Part shown: positions 62,016-64,000 of the stretch, piece after piece
How positions within the stretch are numbered: position 1 is the stretch's first letter
Layout: each line of letters begins with the position of its first letter
Source: an uncultured Succinivibrio sp.
GTDB taxonomy: Bacteria; Pseudomonadota; Gammaproteobacteria; Enterobacterales; Succinivibrionaceae
DNA length: 64,000 bases
Assembly (NCBI GenBank): GCA_900767695.1
Contig: CAAGAC010000017.1
Location: 1 to 64,000 of the forward strand
Direction: 5' to 3'
Program-made: the position numbers and the translations under genes
Notes under the pieces: generated by a model
Told to the model about the DNA's origin: nothing
Seen by the model: the letters and a program-made list of their open reading frames with translations, nothing else
The model's database searches: none

Positions 62016-62849
62016 TTAGAAGTTGAGCGCCCCGTTGAGGTAGAAGCCGTAGGACGGATCGGAGCTGATGGTGCGGATCTCGTCGCCGCTGCTGTTGTAG
62101 ACCTTGAGGTCGCGGTTGAAGGTCGCGTCGACGCCGGCCCTCAGGGTCAGCGTGTCAAGCGGGGTCACCACGACGCCCACGTTGGCGTTCATGCTGTCCT
62201 CCCAGAAGTAGCCCTTGGGCGAGTATGCGTTGTCGTCTGAGAGCTGGTAGACGTCCTGGTTGAAGAAGGAGGCCGACCCCTCCAGCGCGAACGACTGGGT
62301 GAAGCGGTACATGAGGGAGGTGTCGGGGTAGCCGAGCACCATCGACAGGCCGTAGTCGCCGAGCCTGCGGTATTTGACCGCGGCGATCGGGGCAAAGCGG
62401 TTCTCGGCCTCGTTGAAGTTGGCCTTCAGCCCGAGCATCGCGCCAAAGCCGTTGCCGAAGTCGAAGGACAGCCCCAGGCGAGGGCGCACGGTGTAGTTGT
62501 CGGAGGCGTGGAAGTCGTTCTCCCAGCCAAACGATCCGCCCAGGCCCAGGAAGTAGCCGAAGCCCTGGGAGAAGCTGCCGTCGTAGTGGATGTCCGCGTA
62601 CAGCAGGTGCAGCTTGTCGAGCCAGTCGTTGCGGTCGAAGTCGTAGTCGGTGGTCTTGTAGCCCAGGGTGAAGAAGTCGTATCCGCCCTGGATGCCGTAG
62701 GAAGTGGTCTTGACGTCGCCGTTGAACCCGCCGGCGTCGGCCGAGGACATGGACGAGTAGATAGGCGAGATCCAGAAGCCGGCGGCGGACGCGCTCGCGC
62801 ACGCAGCGGCAAGGGCCGCAGCAGATGCTAGTTTTGTCAGTTTGCGCAT
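62016..62849 (-). CDS. Outer-membrane beta-barrel protein
   Basis: This gene encodes 277 aa. The signal peptide MRKLTKLASAAALAAACASASA is followed by alternating hydrophobic strands rich in Tyr, Phe and Gly (YGIQGGYDFFTLGYKTTDYDF and similar), and the chain ends GFYLNGALNF with the terminal Phe recognised by the Bam complex. About 12 strands can be guessed. The family is unknown to me; it may be a small porin or an adhesin-like barrel. Its promoter may be TTGATC-17 bp-CAGAAT (62905-62933). Confidence 0.82.
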   Translation of the reverse strand: MRKLTKLASAAALAAACASASAAGFWISPIYSSMSSADAGGFNGDVKTTSYGIQGGYDFFTLGYKTTDYDFDRNDWLDKLHLLYADIHYDGSFSQGFGYFLGLGGSFGWENDFHASDNYTVRPRLGLSFDFGNGFGAMLGLKANFNEAENRFAPIAAVKYRRLGDYGLSMVLGYPDTSLMYRFTQSFALEGSASFFNQDVYQLSDDNAYSPKGYFWEDSMNANVGVVVTPLDTLTLRAGVDATFNRDLKVYNSSGDEIRTISSDPSYGFYLNGALNF

Positions 62850-62904
62850 GAAATCATTCCGTTCGTATCAAGTTGAAAGGTAAAAGCCTGCTCCATTGGC
62901 GGCT

Positions 62905-62933
62905 ATTCTGACGGCAAATTCTTGGCAGATCAA
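62905..62933 (-). promoter_or_regulatory. Promoter of the outer-membrane protein gene
   Basis: On the minus strand TTGATC (62928-62933) and CAGAAT (62905-62910) are 17 bp apart. Confidence 0.5.
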
Positions 62934-63060
62934 GACGGCGGGGCGGCCAACATTCAATTATGGCTGATGCGGCAGCATGGCGGGGCATGGCCGTGCAGCA
63001 TCCTGGAAAAGCGCTTTAAGAGGGCATGCCGGGAATGAGGGGATGCCGGGGAGAATGGGC

Positions 63061-63309
63061 CTAGCCTTTATATAGAGGAGCGTGCTCTCCGGTGGCTATG
63101 AGGCTGTCGATGTCCTCGAAGGCGTTCTCCAAGGCCTCCTGATGGTAGATCCCGTAGCCGTGGTAGATCTCATCGGTTATCCCCTTCTCGTCCCACTGGC
63201 GCAGCACGTCGCCCGTGAAGGCGCCCTTCCTGCCTGCGTAGCGCTCGATGAGGAAGAGGAAGAACCTCATCTCGTCGGAGAGCGGGGAGATGTCCTTGTC
63301 CTGCTCCAT
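63061..63309 (-). CDS. DUF3791-like small protein, third gene of the DUF3990 cassette
   Basis: This gene encodes 82 aa from MEQDKDISPLSDEMRFF. It is a helical, acidic protein; EMRFFLFLIERYAG and IYHGYGIYHQEALENAFEDIDSLI match the pattern I associate with DUF3791 (a short cytoplasmic family usually found next to DUF3990). It starts 1 bp after the stop of the previous gene, so translation is coupled. It is a candidate antitoxin or binding partner. The stop is TAG. Confidence 0.65.
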   Translation of the reverse strand: MEQDKDISPLSDEMRFFLFLIERYAGRKGAFTGDVLRQWDEKGITDEIYHGYGIYHQEALENAFEDIDSLIATGEHAPLYKG

Positions 63310-63310
63310 C

Positions 63311-63565
63311 TCAGCACCCCTCGTCCTGCCTGATGTAGGGGGAATTGCGGGGATCACCGCTCCTTCGCTCCTCCTCCCAGATCTCGAAGATGGCTACGTC
63401 CGAGAACTCCCACATGGCAAGGTCATTGTCCTCGAGCATGCGGTGGGTCTCGGAGAGCAGGAACGCGCGCGCTGCCTCGGCCTCGCCCTTGCCGTACTTG
63501 GCCATGATGCGGCCTATGACGCGCTGATCGTAAAAGTCCATGTGGGCGTCCATGAGCCTGTTCAT
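63311..63565 (-). CDS. Small acidic protein, second gene of the DUF3990 cassette
   Basis: This gene encodes 84 aa from MNRLMDAHMDFYDQRV; the ATG overlaps the stop of the DUF3990 gene (ATGA). It is helical and acidic; the C-terminal piece FSDVAIFEIWEEERRSGDPRNSPYIR resembles a recurrent tail seen in small proteins beside DUF3990. No DNA-binding motif is visible. It is probably part of the same complex as its neighbours. Confidence 0.6.
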   Translation of the reverse strand: MNRLMDAHMDFYDQRVIGRIMAKYGKGEAEAARAFLLSETHRMLEDNDLAMWEFSDVAIFEIWEEERRSGDPRNSPYIRQDEGC

Positions 63566-64000
63566 GCCTTCACCGCCTCCACGAAGCGCAGGATGCCGAG
63601 CGCGCCCTGGGTCTTGAACGTCCACTGATCGCTAAGCCTCATCGGAAGAAGCCTCCTTGCAGCCTCCTCCTCGTCGTACATCCCGGTGATGAAGAGATCG
63701 ATGACAGCCGAGGTCTGGTCGTCGGCGACCGGGCCGTGGATGATGTCCCACTGGCCTGCAACTGCCTGATGCCGGCGGTTCGGGGCGACAAAGCGCAGCC
63801 ACTTTGCATCAGGCGCTGGGAAGGACAAGACCTTGAGAATGCCCATCGCATCTTCATCAACCTCGTACACATTCACCAGAGCATTGCCTGACTTCAGGCG
63901 CCACGCCACTCTCTTTGCCCAGCGCGATGCCTGCTCCCTGTCGGTGGTCGTGTAGAAGCCGCTGCCAAAGTCGAGAGCGCGCTGGCACTCAAGAAGCCTT
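63562..64000 (-). CDS. DUF3990-family protein (ADP-ribosyltransferase-like), C-terminal part
   Basis: The frame is open to the window edge, so the N-terminus is missing; 145 codons are present. The first residues DFGSGFYTTTDREQASRWAKR are the DUF3990 signature (D-F-G-x-G-F-Y-x-T), and the following ALVNVYEVDED, RFVAPNRR and DIIHGPVADDQT blocks complete the family. DUF3990 is considered related to ADP-ribosyltransferases (knowledge of the family, from memory). It leads a three-gene, overlapping cassette with two small acidic proteins, the layout of a toxin followed by neutralising partners. Function is unproven. Confidence 0.75.
   Translation of the reverse strand, partial: RLLECQRALDFGSGFYTTTDREQASRWAKRVAWRLKSGNALVNVYEVDEDAMGILKVLSFPAPDAKWLRFVAPNRRHQAVAGQWDIIHGPVADDQTSAVIDLFITGMYDEEEAARRLLPMRLSDQWTFKTQGALGILRFVEAVKA

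Overview
The window is chromosomal DNA of a Gram-negative gammaproteobacterium with very G+C-rich coding sequence (about two thirds G+C by eye). Supporting signs are a 4.5S RNA of the gammaproteobacterial type, FeoA/FeoB, a PutP-like symporter, RecR/YbaB, a signal-peptide beta-barrel protein ending in Phe, CRP-type and sigma-32-type sites and a FliA-type promoter. Pyruvate formate-lyase with its activase, class III fructose-bisphosphatase, diaminopimelate dehydrogenase and an isoamylase-type glycogen debranching enzyme point to an anaerobic, starch- or sugar-fermenting host-associated bacterium. My best guess is the Succinivibrionaceae (Aeromonadales); this is inference, not proof.

Layout. 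1-5.4 kb: 3' end of asnB, an overlapping pair of unknown genes, an arsR-acr3-arsC arsenic operon whose arsC is broken, and a zinc-type macrodomain hydrolase. 5.5-11.4 kb: three separate hsp20 genes interleaved with a mutarotase-like gene, an MFS exporter, a flavoprotein oxidoreductase and an LprI-like protein. 11.5-16.7 kb: truB with a secreted partner, an HxlR regulator, the 4.5S RNA gene abutting a degenerate AAA-type ATPase, then three damaged genes. 16.9-25.3 kb: putP operon, two paralogous chemoreceptors and an NAD synthetase with a degenerate glutaminase domain. 25.4-34.7 kb: glgX-like gene, pflB-pflA, class III FBPase and ddh. 34.8-42 kb: two paralogous polytopic membrane proteins flanking a small exported cysteine protein, then mfd. 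42-47.2 kb: a Fic gene interrupted by TAG, a field of 12-bp repeats, a PilZ protein, adk with a secreted partner, and a low-G+C, 5'-truncated AAA-ATPase. 47.3-50.8 kb: CUT2-type sugar ABC transporter. 51-54 kb: htpG, recR, ybaB. 54.1-57.2 kb: MATE exporter, frameshifted AraC regulator, GNAT acetyltransferase. 57.2-58 kb: a candidate CRP-controlled small RNA and gene debris. 58.3-64 kb: feoAB, alpha/beta hydrolase, outer-membrane barrel, and a three-gene DUF3990/DUF3791 cassette running off the window.

How the parts work together. Most genes are housekeeping: fermentative carbon flow (GlgX, FBPase, PFL, sugar uptake), proteostasis (three Hsp20, HtpG; sigma-32-like promoters are visible for htpG and two hsp20 genes), DNA repair (Mfd, RecR), iron uptake and chemotaxis. 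Scattered between them are decaying accessory genes. Many are interrupted by an in-frame TAG or fused by deletion, which suggests ongoing gene loss.

The most unusual items are: (i) an unannotated small-RNA-like unit at 57265-57450 with a near-consensus CRP site, a promoter and a strong terminator; (ii) a GC hairpin directly upstream of the ribosome-binding site of all three hsp20 genes; (iii) an NAD synthetase that appears to lack two of the three nitrilase-type catalytic residues; (iv) a DUF3990-led cassette that may be a toxin-antitoxin-like system; (v) recurrent in-frame amber codons.
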